A stretch of DNA of 64,000 bases. Source: Bacteroidia bacterium. Lineage in GTDB: Bacteria; Bacteroidota; Bacteroidia; B-17B0; Aurantibacillaceae. The DNA is taken from contig JAGNIU010000001.1 in NCBI GenBank assembly GCA_018000995.1, positions 124,001-188,000 on the forward strand. The letters run 5' to 3'. The notes under the pieces are model-generated. The model was given only the letters and a program-made list of their open reading frames with translations. It was not told the DNA's origin and did not search any database. Made by a program: the position numbers and the translations under genes. Shown piece after piece: positions 34,794 through 43,634 of this stretch (its first letter is position 1; every line of letters starts with the position of its first letter).

Positions 34794-35372
34794 TTAAGCG
34801 ATAGTAGCGAGGTATGCGATAAGCTTTTTTGTGGCAATAGCCCTGTGACTGATAGTGTTTTTCTCTTCCAAAGTCATTTGTGCAAAGGTTCTATCATATC
34901 CTTCAGGAATAAAAACAGGGTCGTAGCCAAACCCCCCGCTGCCAGTGGGTTCCAGAGCAATATGGCCTTTAATTATACCTTCAAAAAATTGTTCCTTTCC
35001 ATCAATAACCAATGCGATTACAGTTTTAAAACACGCATTTCTGTTGGTTTTTGAAGCCAGTTCCTTTAACAATTTTTGAGTGTTATTGGCATCATTTTTT
35101 GGTTCGCCGGCATATCTGGCTGAATAAACTCCCGGTTCATTGTTTAAAGCCTCTACTTCCAAACCACTATCATCTGCAAAACAATTTTTGTTATACTTTT
35201 CAAAAACGTAACGCGCTTTTATGAGTGCATTTTCCTGAAATGTTTTTCCGGTTTCTTCAATTTCTTGTGTGCAATTAATGTCGTTTAAACTAAGAAGCTT
35301 GATTTTGGAACCCACTACTTTTTGGATTTCAATAACTTTATTTTGGTTGGATGAAGCAAACACTAATTCCAT
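34794..35372 (-). CDS. rdgB: XTP/dITP diphosphatase (RdgB/HAM1)
   Basis: A housecleaning pyrophosphatase of 192 residues that hydrolyses non-canonical purine nucleoside triphosphates. It carries the signature start LVFASSNQNKVIEI, FADDSGLEVEALNNEPGVYSARYAG, GSGGFGYDPVFIP and ISHRAIATKKL. Length and motifs are standard. It is 1 base downstream of a glycosyltransferase gene and lies in a leftward run epimerase-glycosyltransferase-rdgB-ligase, so it is probably in that operon. Location cytoplasm. Confidence 0.96.
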   Translation of the reverse strand: MELVFASSNQNKVIEIQKVVGSKIKLLSLNDINCTQEIEETGKTFQENALIKARYVFEKYNKNCFADDSGLEVEALNNEPGVYSARYAGEPKNDANNTQKLLKELASKTNRNACFKTVIALVIDGKEQFFEGIIKGHIALEPTGSGGFGYDPVFIPEGYDRTFAQMTLEEKNTISHRAIATKKLIAYLATIA

Positions 35373-35373
35373 A

Positions 35374-36444
35374 CTATTCGCTTTTGAATAATTGCAGATA
35401 CGTATCCTTTAATGCTTCAACTGAATAAGAATCAACAACGGTTTTTCGTCCGGCCTTACCGATTTTTTCTCGCAATTCTTTTGATTCGATTAGTAAAGTT
35501 AATTTCTCAATCCACTCGTTTTCAGTTGAAGCTAAAAAACCATTTTGTCCATCTTGTATAATTGTTGAGTTAACACCAACAGGCGACATGATGGTTGGAA
35601 TTTCGAGAGCCATATATTGCAAGCCTTTCAATCCGCATTTGCCACTCGCCCATTGATCATCCGGTAAAGGCATAATGCCGATATCGAATGAAGAAAGTTC
35701 TTCCACTTCGTTTTCTTTTTTCCAAGGCAAGCCTTTAATGTTTAATTTTTCGTTGGTATAATTACCATCACCAATAACTTTGATGCTGATTTTATCACCA
35801 AATTTTTGTTTCAGTTTTACTAAAAACGGAACCGCAAAATCAAAATGCTTTAAAGTAGTCAAACTCCCACTCCACCCAATACAAATTGCAGTGTTATTGC
35901 TTTTTACTCTTGTATATTCTTTTGTATCAATTGTTGTTGGAATAATCTTTACGTTCTTATTAAACTGTTTTGCGTAATCTGCCAAGTAAGCGTTACCCGC
36001 AAGGATTACATCACTAAACGAAATTATTTTAGAAGTCTTATCAGGATTTTTTAACCACGCAAAAGCTTTGTTAGCATTCGAAACATCCAATAACCAAATA
36101 GAATCATCGAAATCAAAAAACAATTTAGCGCGCGATTTTGAAAAACGTTTTTCGAAATAACTTGTTCCTAACATAAAACATTCACGCTGAATAAAAATGA
36201 AATCGTAATCGTTGGCTTTACTACTTAACTTAAATACTTTAAGCGCACTTTTAAGAATGATGAGAAGTTTGGCGAAGTATTTTCCTTTACTGTAAAATGT
36301 TTTATCATCGGCGGGATTCAGTAAAAAAAAATGCTGACAATCGAAACCGTTTTGATTTAAATAAGGCAAATATTGTTCGAAGCGGAAGCGTTGACTTGGA
36401 GAGCGATCAGCGCGATGAACAGATAAAAAAAGAATTTTCGGCAT
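35374..36444 (-). CDS. Glycosyltransferase family 4-like
   Basis: A cytoplasmic GT-B fold enzyme of 356 residues. The N-terminal half begins KILFLSVHRADRSPSQRFRFEQYLPYL, a form common in Bacteroidota GT4 enzymes. The C-terminal half has ICIGWSGSLTTLKHFDFA and the donor-site ASGKCGLKGLQYMALEIPTI. It probably transfers one sugar of the exported polysaccharide. The gene sits 1 base after the epimerase and 1 base before rdgB, so it is in their operon. Donor and acceptor are unknown. Confidence 0.83.
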   Translation of the reverse strand: MPKILFLSVHRADRSPSQRFRFEQYLPYLNQNGFDCQHFFLLNPADDKTFYSKGKYFAKLLIILKSALKVFKLSSKANDYDFIFIQRECFMLGTSYFEKRFSKSRAKLFFDFDDSIWLLDVSNANKAFAWLKNPDKTSKIISFSDVILAGNAYLADYAKQFNKNVKIIPTTIDTKEYTRVKSNNTAICIGWSGSLTTLKHFDFAVPFLVKLKQKFGDKISIKVIGDGNYTNEKLNIKGLPWKKENEVEELSSFDIGIMPLPDDQWASGKCGLKGLQYMALEIPTIMSPVGVNSTIIQDGQNGFLASTENEWIEKLTLLIESKELREKIGKAGRKTVVDSYSVEALKDTYLQLFKSE

Positions 36445-36445
36445 T

Positions 36446-37447
36446 TTAATCTTCTAACCAGATTTTCGGAAGCTTCTCTGTTATTTCAATGTTTTTAAAT
36501 TTCTCGCTTTTCTTTACACCTGCAGTTTTAGCCCAATCGGCCATTTTTTGTAAACCACCGGATAGAGAAGTAAAACTCTCGTCTTTAATATTAAAAACTG
36601 CTTTTACTTTAGTATGATCGGAATAAGCATGAAGCACTTCGTTTCTTGCTTCTAAATGACGAATCGGTTGCTCTAACTTTAATGTTTTCATGACTTCAGT
36701 CGCTAATTCGTTTACCGAATAATCATTATCGCCACCAATATTAAATACATCGTTATACGCTTTAGGAATATTTACTGAATTAGCGATATAAGGCGCAACA
36801 TCTCCGATATAACTGAAAGCGCGGGTTTGAGAACCATCACCAAAAACAGTTAATGATTTGCCTTGCATTAATTGATTCATGAAAATTCCAACTACGTTAC
36901 GGTAACGGTCGCCTAAATTTTGATACTCGCCATACACATTATGCGGACGGAAAATAATATAGTTTAAACCAAACATTTCGTGAGTAGCTTTTAAATCCAT
37001 CTCTACTGAAAACTTAGCAATTCCATAAGGGTCTTCGGGCATTGGCCTCATGTCTTCCCGCATTGGTAATTGTCCTTTACCATAAACAGCAATGGAAGAA
37101 GTAAACACGAAACATTTTATTTTATGGATTACGGCTTGATTAATTAAATTAATACTGCCGATAACATTGTTATTGTAATTGAAACGCTTAATAAAATGGC
37201 TTAATCCTTCAGCAGCATAAGCAGCCAAATGATAAACGTAATCGAATTTTTCATCGGTGAATAATTTCTCGAGTAAAGCATTATCGTTTATCGACCCCTT
37301 TAAAAATTTAGCTTTAGGATTCACGTTTTCTTCAAAACCACCGCTTAAATCGTCGAGCACCACAACGGAATGACCCATTTGAATTAAATGATTGGTAACA
37401 TGGGCACCAATAAAGCCTGCTCCGCCTGTAACTAATGATTTTGGCAT
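36446..37447 (-). CDS. NAD-dependent nucleotide-sugar epimerase/dehydratase
   Basis: An extended SDR of 333 residues related to UDP-glucose 4-epimerase. LVTGGAGFIGAHVTNHL is the NAD site, TSSIAVYG and DPYGIAKFSVEMD carry the Ser and the Tyr-x3-Lys, and RPHNVYGEYQ follows. The frame is open upstream to a TTG at 37495. The ATG at 37447 is chosen because a TATTTTTG -7 match (37481-37474) would lie inside the longer form, and because glycine-loop proteins of this family start about here. It is first in a leftward operon with a GT4 gene, rdgB and the ligase fusion. The sugar substrate is unknown. Confidence 0.87.
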   Translation of the reverse strand: MPKSLVTGGAGFIGAHVTNHLIQMGHSVVVLDDLSGGFEENVNPKAKFLKGSINDNALLEKLFTDEKFDYVYHLAAYAAEGLSHFIKRFNYNNNVIGSINLINQAVIHKIKCFVFTSSIAVYGKGQLPMREDMRPMPEDPYGIAKFSVEMDLKATHEMFGLNYIIFRPHNVYGEYQNLGDRYRNVVGIFMNQLMQGKSLTVFGDGSQTRAFSYIGDVAPYIANSVNIPKAYNDVFNIGGDNDYSVNELATEVMKTLKLEQPIRHLEARNEVLHAYSDHTKVKAVFNIKDESFTSLSGGLQKMADWAKTAGVKKSEKFKNIEITEKLPKIWLED

Positions 37448-37473
37448 GGGTTTGTTAGGTTTATAACCTAGCA

Positions 37474-37481
37474 CAAAAATA
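37474..37481 (-). promoter_or_regulatory. -7 element for the epimerase operon
   Basis: The minus strand reads TATTTTTG, matching TAnnTTTG, 27 bases before the chosen ATG. Confidence 0.45.
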
Positions 37482-37634
37482 CTACAATTACCCAAATATC
37501 AATAAAAGAGTATTTTATTTGCACTGAATTAAACAAAATGAACCCGTCTTGTTATTAAATAGAATCATTAAATCACATAAGTATACATTAGTGTTTCACT
37601 TAAATTACTTCGAGAATCTTACCATTATATTTAA

Positions 37635-37642
37635 TACTTTTG
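37635..37642 (+). promoter_or_regulatory. -7 element for the polysaccharide export operon
   Basis: TACTTTTG matches TAnnTTTG, 25 bases before the TTG start of the Wzt-like gene. It forms a divergent control region with the epimerase promoter. Confidence 0.45.
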
Positions 37643-37666
37643 TATATTGCAGTAAAAAACAATTAA

Positions 37667-38878
37667 TTGGGTAACAAGGCAGTAATAGCAGAAAATTTAT
37701 GGAAGGGCTACCAATTAGGAACTAGTAAATCCGGTGATCTTAGGCATTCGTTATCCGCTATGTTTTCTAAATCTCAGCACGAAAAAAGTTTTTTTTGGGC
37801 CTTAGAAAATGTAAGTTTCTCAATTGACAAAGGTGATACTGTTGGTATAATTGGACGAAATGGTGCCGGCAAAAGCACTTTATTAAAAATTCTTAGTAGG
37901 ATAACAGCCCCAACAAAAGGGAATTTCCAACTAAATGGCAGGGTTTCTTCTTTGCTTGAAGTAGGAACCGGATTTCACCCTGAACTTACCGGTCGCGAAA
38001 ACATCTACCTTAATGGAACAATATTAGGTATGTCGCGGAGTGAAGTGAAAAGAAAATTTGATGAAATAGTTGATTTTAGCGGCGTTGAAAAATTTCTTGA
38101 TACACCTATAAAAAAATATAGTTCCGGAATGACCGTTAGACTTGCTTTTTCAGTTGCAGCGCATCTCGATCCGGAAATTCTTATTGTTGACGAGGTATTA
38201 GCTGTTGGTGACGCTGAGTTTCAAAAAAAGTGTCTTGGTAAAATGAAGGAGGTTAGCAACAATGAAGGGCGGACTGTTCTTTTTGTTAGTCACAATCTAG
38301 GAGCAGTTATGCAGTTGTGTCAAAGTGGAATTCTTCTGGAAAACGGTAAATTAAAAATACAAGGCAAAACTAATGATGTTATTGCTTCCTATCTTGCTTC
38401 TTCAACAGAACAAGTTGCAGTTATGGATCGCAGAGAAACGGCAGAATGGAAGAATAGAAATCATTTTATTTCTTTCTCGATGCTAGGTGAAAAAAATGAA
38501 GCCACTTCTGAATTCAAACATAATGAAATAATTACCTTGAGTGTTAAAATGCATGTGCCTGCCTATCACCCATCACTTGAATTAGCGATCAGTGTTTATG
38601 ATAAATTAAAAAATAGGGTTTTCACCATCCATGAAAAACTTTCACAATTTGAAAAAGAGAATGAAACTATTTCTTTAAAAGTTACATTACCGGCTGTCTT
38701 TCTTACGCCGGGTAATTACTCTTGGTTAATGTGTTTTAGTCATCAGAGTGTAGAAATTCAGGATTTACAAGATGATTTTTATCCATTCACCATTATCGAT
38801 AGCGGTTCGTCATTTTCGGCTTACACCCCTGGAAGTTATGGGAATGTTTTTGTAAAATACAGCGTAGTGCAAAAATAA
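37667..38878 (+). CDS. wzt: Polysaccharide ABC exporter ATPase with C-terminal glycan-binding domain (Wzt-like)
   Basis: A protein of 403 residues that powers export of a finished glycan chain. Walker A is GRNGAGKSTLLKIL, the Q-loop region is EVGTGFHPELTGRENIYLNG, the signature is YSSGMTVRLAFSVA, Walker B is ILIVDEVLAVGD and the switch His is in FVSHNLGAV. Residues 250-403 form an added beta-sandwich like the Wzt C-terminal domain that recognises the O-antigen end. TTG is used as the start, as no in-frame ATG precedes the ATPase fold. Its permease partner is at 44689 on the same strand. Confidence 0.92.
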   Translation: MGNKAVIAENLWKGYQLGTSKSGDLRHSLSAMFSKSQHEKSFFWALENVSFSIDKGDTVGIIGRNGAGKSTLLKILSRITAPTKGNFQLNGRVSSLLEVGTGFHPELTGRENIYLNGTILGMSRSEVKRKFDEIVDFSGVEKFLDTPIKKYSSGMTVRLAFSVAAHLDPEILIVDEVLAVGDAEFQKKCLGKMKEVSNNEGRTVLFVSHNLGAVMQLCQSGILLENGKLKIQGKTNDVIASYLASSTEQVAVMDRRETAEWKNRNHFISFSMLGEKNEATSEFKHNEIITLSVKMHVPAYHPSLELAISVYDKLKNRVFTIHEKLSQFEKENETISLKVTLPAVFLTPGNYSWLMCFSHQSVEIQDLQDDFYPFTIIDSGSSFSAYTPGSYGNVFVKYSVVQK

Positions 38879-38882
38879 AAAA

Positions 38883-39668
38883 ATGGCAAAAAAACTTATA
38901 CTTAAATTTCTAAGAAGCGCCGGATATGATCTGGTGAAAACAAACACATCAAAAAAAACAAAGTACTCTACTGAACTCGAATTTTTTGAAACCAAAACAG
39001 GTAATTATTATTTACCTAAACATGCTCCGAATGACATTATTTCCAATACAATTAAGAGCGATAAGATATTTGATCATGATATTTATGATATAGCTTCAAA
39101 ATACGTTATCAAGGGTTCTACTGTTTTAGATGTGGGTTCTAATTTCGGCCAAATGGCCATTCTTTTTTCTGAACTTACAGGAAAAGACGGGACAGTTCAT
39201 GCCTTTGATGCGGATGATTTTGTTTTTTCAATTTTACAAAAAAACATTGAGGCTAATGGTAAGCCAAATATTTTTGCTCATTTTGGAGCTGTACATGATA
39301 AAAATGATGAAACTTTATATTTTCCTATACAGGATTTTAAAAGATTTACAACTTTTGGCTCCTATGGAATTGATTATAAGAACAAACAAGGCAGACCTGT
39401 AAACACAATAACGATTGACAGTTTAAATATTCAAGAGCCGATTTCATTTATGAAAATTGACGTGCAAGGCGGCGACCTCTTTGCGTTAAAAGGTGCAAAA
39501 CAAACAATTCTAAAACATAAAATGCCAATTCTATTCGAATATGAATATTTATTTGAAGATGAATTGAATTTGTGCTTTCAGGATTATATTGATTTCGTTA
39601 AAGAAATAAATTATAAATTCTCGAAAGTTATTAATGGACAAAATTACTTAATATTGCCTATAGAATAG
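38883..39668 (+). CDS. FkbM-family methyltransferase
   Basis: A SAM-dependent methyltransferase of 261 residues. VLDVGSNFGQMAILFSELTG is the SAM motif I, AFDADDFVF follows, and FMKIDVQGGDLFALKGA is the FkbM signature. It lies 4 bases after the Wzt-like gene and so is co-transcribed. FkbM enzymes O-methylate sugars, and terminal methylation is a common chain-end signal read by Wzt-type domains. That link is plausible here because the gene follows Wzt, but it is inference. Confidence 0.87.
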   Translation: MAKKLILKFLRSAGYDLVKTNTSKKTKYSTELEFFETKTGNYYLPKHAPNDIISNTIKSDKIFDHDIYDIASKYVIKGSTVLDVGSNFGQMAILFSELTGKDGTVHAFDADDFVFSILQKNIEANGKPNIFAHFGAVHDKNDETLYFPIQDFKRFTTFGSYGIDYKNKQGRPVNTITIDSLNIQEPISFMKIDVQGGDLFALKGAKQTILKHKMPILFEYEYLFEDELNLCFQDYIDFVKEINYKFSKVINGQNYLILPIE

Positions 39669-39716
39669 AGGGGGTTTGCAAACCGTATTGATAAAAGCTT
39701 AGTTCAAAAATATTAT

Positions 39717-40946
39717 ATGTACAACGAAATTACCAAATGTAGAATCTCAGGAAGTTCAAACCTTATACAGGTTTTATCATTAGGCGAACAATACCTTACA
39801 GGTGTTTTCCCAAAAACCATTGATGAACCTGTTACCAAAGGACCATTAGATTTACTTTGGTGTCCTGACAGCGGTTTGTTACAAATGAAGCAATCTTATA
39901 ATTTAGATGAGATGTATGGTGATAATTATGGCTACCGTTCGGGATTAAATGCAAGTATGGTAAAACATCTCACTCACAAAATTCATTCGCTCGAAAAAAT
40001 GATTTCACTAACCGAAAATGATTTGGTAATTGATATTGGGAGCAATGATGCCACATCTTTAAAGGCTTATAAGAAAAAATGTAAAAAAGTAGGGATCGAT
40101 CCAACCGGTTTAAAATTCAAGGAATATTATACAGAAGAAATTGAATTAATTCCGGATTTTTTTACTGAAAAAGTTTTTAGAGAAAAGTTTGCTACAGAAA
40201 AAGCGAAAATTATAACTTCAATTGCCATGTTCTATGACCTTGAGCATCCGGCACAATTTGTAAAAGAAATTTATAATTGTCTGCATGATGATGGGATTTG
40301 GCATTTCGAACAAAGTTATATGCCTTCCATGTTAAGAACAAATTCGTACGATACAATCTGCCACGAACATTTAGAATTTTATTCTTTTAGAGTTGTAAAA
40401 AACTTACTCGAAAGTTGTAACATGAAAGTTGTTGACGTACAAATGAATTCGGTGAACGGAGGAAGTTTTGCAGTAACAGCAAGTAAAAAAAGTTGTTCTT
40501 TAAAATCTAACAACGCTATTATAAACTGGATGCTAAGGCAAGAAGATGATATGGCTTTAGATACTCCTAAACCTTACAAGGAATTTGAAGAGCGTGTTTT
40601 TAAGCACAGGAAGAATCTTACAGAATTAATTAATTCATTGGTAGACGACGGCAAAAAAATATTCGCTTACGGAGCTTCTACCAAAGGCAATGTATTATTG
40701 CAGTTCTGCGGATTCACATCCAAACAAATACCCTATGTGGCTGAAGTAAATTCTCAAAAATTCGGCTGCTTTACGCCTGGAACAAATATTCCCATTATTT
40801 CGGAAAAAGAAGCCCATGCATTGAAGCCTGATTATTTTTTGGTTTTACCATGGCACTTTAAAAGTTCAATTCTTGAACGAGAACATGAATACATTGAAAA
40901 TGGCGGGAAATTTATTTTTCCTTTACCTGAAATTGAAATCGTATAA
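39717..40946 (+). CDS. Sugar C-methyltransferase-like protein (TylCIII/NovU type)
   Basis: A protein of 409 residues with the three-part layout of NDP-hexose C-methyltransferases. An N-terminal putative zinc region (KCRISGSSNLIQVLSLGEQ to LLWCPDSGLLQM) is followed by a SAM core (LVIDIGSNDATSLKAYKK, FYDLEHPAQFVKEI, HFEQSYMPSM, DTICHEHLEFYS). The C-terminal domain contains FAYGASTKGNVLLQFCG. The Cys pattern of the zinc part is incomplete (CR-x-S for C-x-x-C), so zinc binding is doubtful. It is 48 bases after FkbM and overlaps the next gene by one base. It probably modifies a deoxysugar of the polysaccharide. Confidence 0.85.
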   Translation: MYNEITKCRISGSSNLIQVLSLGEQYLTGVFPKTIDEPVTKGPLDLLWCPDSGLLQMKQSYNLDEMYGDNYGYRSGLNASMVKHLTHKIHSLEKMISLTENDLVIDIGSNDATSLKAYKKKCKKVGIDPTGLKFKEYYTEEIELIPDFFTEKVFREKFATEKAKIITSIAMFYDLEHPAQFVKEIYNCLHDDGIWHFEQSYMPSMLRTNSYDTICHEHLEFYSFRVVKNLLESCNMKVVDVQMNSVNGGSFAVTASKKSCSLKSNNAIINWMLRQEDDMALDTPKPYKEFEERVFKHRKNLTELINSLVDDGKKIFAYGASTKGNVLLQFCGFTSKQIPYVAEVNSQKFGCFTPGTNIPIISEKEAHALKPDYFLVLPWHFKSSILEREHEYIENGGKFIFPLPEIEIV

Positions 40947-41665
40947 TGCTTGTTAAGTTAAAAGATAAGATCAAAAATCTTGTTTATAGGGTCGTCCCCC
41001 CACCCTATTGTAAAGAATCCTTTAGTCAGGCGGGAGAAGACATGTGCATTAATTTTCTTTTCAATTCAAAAAATATTAATTCAGTAAATTATCTTGAGTT
41101 GGGCGCTTACGATCCTTGTTCTGGATCCAATACATACTTCTTCTACAAAAACAACAACAGTGGAATATTGATTGAAGCAGATAGCAACCGCATTCATAAA
41201 ATTAAAGAAAAGCGACCTAAAGATAAGGTGTTGAATATTGGTATTGGGATTAATGACAACGAATCAGAAGCAGACTTTTATAAATTTGAAGAGCCTGCCC
41301 ATAATACATTCGACAAAAATGAAGCAGAGTTCCGAGAGAAGAATGGTAGCTACAAATTGATTGAAATATGCAAAGTTAAAATGACGAGCATTAATAAAAT
41401 AATTGCAGAAAATTATAAATCCGGATACCCCGATTTTCTTTCGATTGATATTGAAGGATTCGATTTTGAAGTTCTGAATCATCTCGATCACAATACATAT
41501 CCAATTCCTGTTATTTGTGCCGAAACCTGTAAATATTCAGAAAATCATATTAAAGAAAAGGATAAAAGATTTGAAAAACTTATGGAGTCAAAAGGTTACT
41601 TCATTTATGCTGACACTTATATAAATACAATTTTTGTAAATAAAAACTGGTTCTACAATTCGTAA
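40946..41665 (+). CDS. FkbM-like methyltransferase
   Basis: A protein of 239 residues with YLELGAYDPCSGSNTYFF at the SAM site, GILIEADSNRI, and DFLSIDIEGFDFEVLNHL as the FkbM signature. It differs clearly from the other FkbM protein at 38883 and is not a tandem copy. It starts inside the stop of the preceding gene and is followed after 2 bases by an SDR gene. It is likely to O-methylate a sugar in the exported glycan. Confidence 0.82.
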   Translation: MLVKLKDKIKNLVYRVVPPPYCKESFSQAGEDMCINFLFNSKNINSVNYLELGAYDPCSGSNTYFFYKNNNSGILIEADSNRIHKIKEKRPKDKVLNIGIGINDNESEADFYKFEEPAHNTFDKNEAEFREKNGSYKLIEICKVKMTSINKIIAENYKSGYPDFLSIDIEGFDFEVLNHLDHNTYPIPVICAETCKYSENHIKEKDKRFEKLMESKGYFIYADTYINTIFVNKNWFYNS

Positions 41666-41667
41666 AC

Positions 41668-42540
41668 ATGAATGCAATTATTATAGGAATTAATGGTCAG
41701 GATGGTTTTTATCTTAATAAATTATTAAGCGCAAAGCAAATTAATGTAATTGGAATTGCCAGGTCAAAAGGTGATTGGATTCAGGGTGATGTAACTGACT
41801 TTCCATTTATTTCTGAATTAATTAAAAAACACCAACCCCAATACATTTTTCATTTAGCTGCAAACTCAAGTACAAGACATGATTTAATTTTCGAAAATCA
41901 CGAAACTATTGCTACCGGAACCATAAATGTACTTGAATCAGCGTACCGATTCAGTAAAAATTCAAAAATATTTATTTGTGGAAGCGGAGTTCATTTTAAA
42001 AACAATGGCTTTCCGGTATCCGAAACTGATGAATTTTTTGCAAATAGTCCTTACGCTGTTTCACGAATTAGTTCAGTATATGCCGCACGTTACTATCGAG
42101 AAATTGGTTTAAAAACATACGTTGGCTATTTATTTCATCACGAAAGTCCGTTGCGTAAAAAAACGCATATAAGTAAAATGACTACCGATTTCATTAAGTC
42201 ATTAAACGCAGAATCAAAAACAAAATTAAAAATTTTCGATCCTACTGTAAAAAAAGAATGGGCATTTGCACAGGATATTGCAGAAGGTATGTTTGCTTTA
42301 ATCAGTCAAAATGAAACTTTTGAAGCTTGCATTGGCACAGGGGAATCATATAGTATTGAAGAGTGGCTTAAAACCTGCTTTGCAATTAAGGGATTAAATT
42401 ATATTGATCATGTAGATTTTGAAAAAACAGAATTTAAACCAGAGTATAATATTCTGGTAAGTAACCCTCTTACTATGAATAAAATTGGCTGGAAGTTTAA
42501 AACAACATTTCATGAATTAGCAAAAATAATGATGGAGTGA
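41668..42540 (+). CDS. GDP-mannose 4,6-dehydratase/RmD-like SDR
   Basis: A short-chain dehydrogenase of 290 residues of the Gmd/RmD group. The NAD(P) site is IIIGINGQDGFYL, then FHLAANSSTRHD and a Gmd-like VGYLFHHESPLRKKTHIS. The catalytic pair is Tyr129 and Arg133 (SPYAVSR), where the family has Tyr-x3-Lys. A Lys-to-Arg change at this place usually harms SDR catalysis, so the protein may be altered in activity. It is shorter than Gmd (about 340). It sits in a run of overlapping polysaccharide genes. Substrate unknown. Confidence 0.78.
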   Translation: MNAIIIGINGQDGFYLNKLLSAKQINVIGIARSKGDWIQGDVTDFPFISELIKKHQPQYIFHLAANSSTRHDLIFENHETIATGTINVLESAYRFSKNSKIFICGSGVHFKNNGFPVSETDEFFANSPYAVSRISSVYAARYYREIGLKTYVGYLFHHESPLRKKTHISKMTTDFIKSLNAESKTKLKIFDPTVKKEWAFAQDIAEGMFALISQNETFEACIGTGESYSIEEWLKTCFAIKGLNYIDHVDFEKTEFKPEYNILVSNPLTMNKIGWKFKTTFHELAKIMME

Positions 42541-43634
42541 AAAAAATTTTAATCATATTTCCTGATGCACATCTGGCTTATTCACCAACCACACTCCAGA
42601 TTCAAAATGCCCTAAAAGAACATTTCACGTGCAAAATATTTTGCTTCAAATCCGACTACTTTCACCAACTAAACGAAACTGATATCATATATGCAAAACG
42701 ACTATTTGGTATAGGACGTTTAATTACAATACTGCATAAAATATTTCCATTGCTTTTCAAACGCGGAATTCAATTTTCTTACAGAAAAGCACAATTAATG
42801 TCTCATTTAATTTTTAATAGATATCATGAAATTATATATGTGGATTTAATTTCAATGGCCTATTGCGGAAACCTTTATAAACCGGGCACTTTGGTATCTC
42901 TGGAATTAACTAACAATACAGTTTCATACCTCGATCAACTCAATAAAAAAATAAATTACTTAATAATTCAAAATGAAGAACGAAAGAATATTTATTTTTC
43001 AAATTTAAATTGCAAAGTGTTTTACGTACAAAACGCGCCCGATTTTGATGAACAACAAATACAAAATTATCCGCAAAAAAAGGAAAACAGACTTGTTTTT
43101 GGAGGAACCGCTCTATTGGGTTTTGGTATATTGTTTTGTTTAGATTTTATTAAACAAAATGAAGTTTATGAGTTAATATTAAAAGGTAGCATTCCTAAAG
43201 AAGTTAATGAATTAATGAATGAGCAATACAAGCAAGAATTGAATACCGGAAAAATAATTGTTCAACGCGAATATCAGAACGACTCAGAATATTTAATGGA
43301 ATTATCAGAGTGCATAATTGGATTTGCATTTTATGATATAAAACGCAAGGAATTTGACAATATTAATTATAAAACAGGTCCTGCCGGTAAGATGTTTAAA
43401 TATTTTGCCGCAGGTGTTCCGGTAATTGCGAATAATTTGCCGGGGTTTTATCCGGTTGCTGAATTCAATGCCGGTATATTAATTGATGAAATCAATAATT
43501 CTACTATTGCAAACGCTATTCATAAAATCAGATCTGACTATGAATATTATCAAAAAAATTGTTTTAAGGCTGCTGCACATTTCAGTTTCAAAAAATCCAT
43601 AAATCCATATATTAAACGTTTAGTCGAAAACTAA
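42537..43634 (+). CDS. Glycosyltransferase, GT-B type
   Basis: A protein of 365 residues starting at GTG, which overlaps the previous stop (GTGA). The beginning KKILIIFPDAHLAYSPTTLQ and the C-terminal GPAGKMFKYFAAGVPVIANNLPGF are typical of GT-B enzymes of family 4 type. No membrane segment is evident. It is followed with a one-base overlap by a GT2 gene. Donor and acceptor unknown. Confidence 0.75.
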   Translation: MKKILIIFPDAHLAYSPTTLQIQNALKEHFTCKIFCFKSDYFHQLNETDIIYAKRLFGIGRLITILHKIFPLLFKRGIQFSYRKAQLMSHLIFNRYHEIIYVDLISMAYCGNLYKPGTLVSLELTNNTVSYLDQLNKKINYLIIQNEERKNIYFSNLNCKVFYVQNAPDFDEQQIQNYPQKKENRLVFGGTALLGFGILFCLDFIKQNEVYELILKGSIPKEVNELMNEQYKQELNTGKIIVQREYQNDSEYLMELSECIIGFAFYDIKRKEFDNINYKTGPAGKMFKYFAAGVPVIANNLPGFYPVAEFNAGILIDEINNSTIANAIHKIRSDYEYYQKNCFKAAAHFSFKKSINPYIKRLVEN

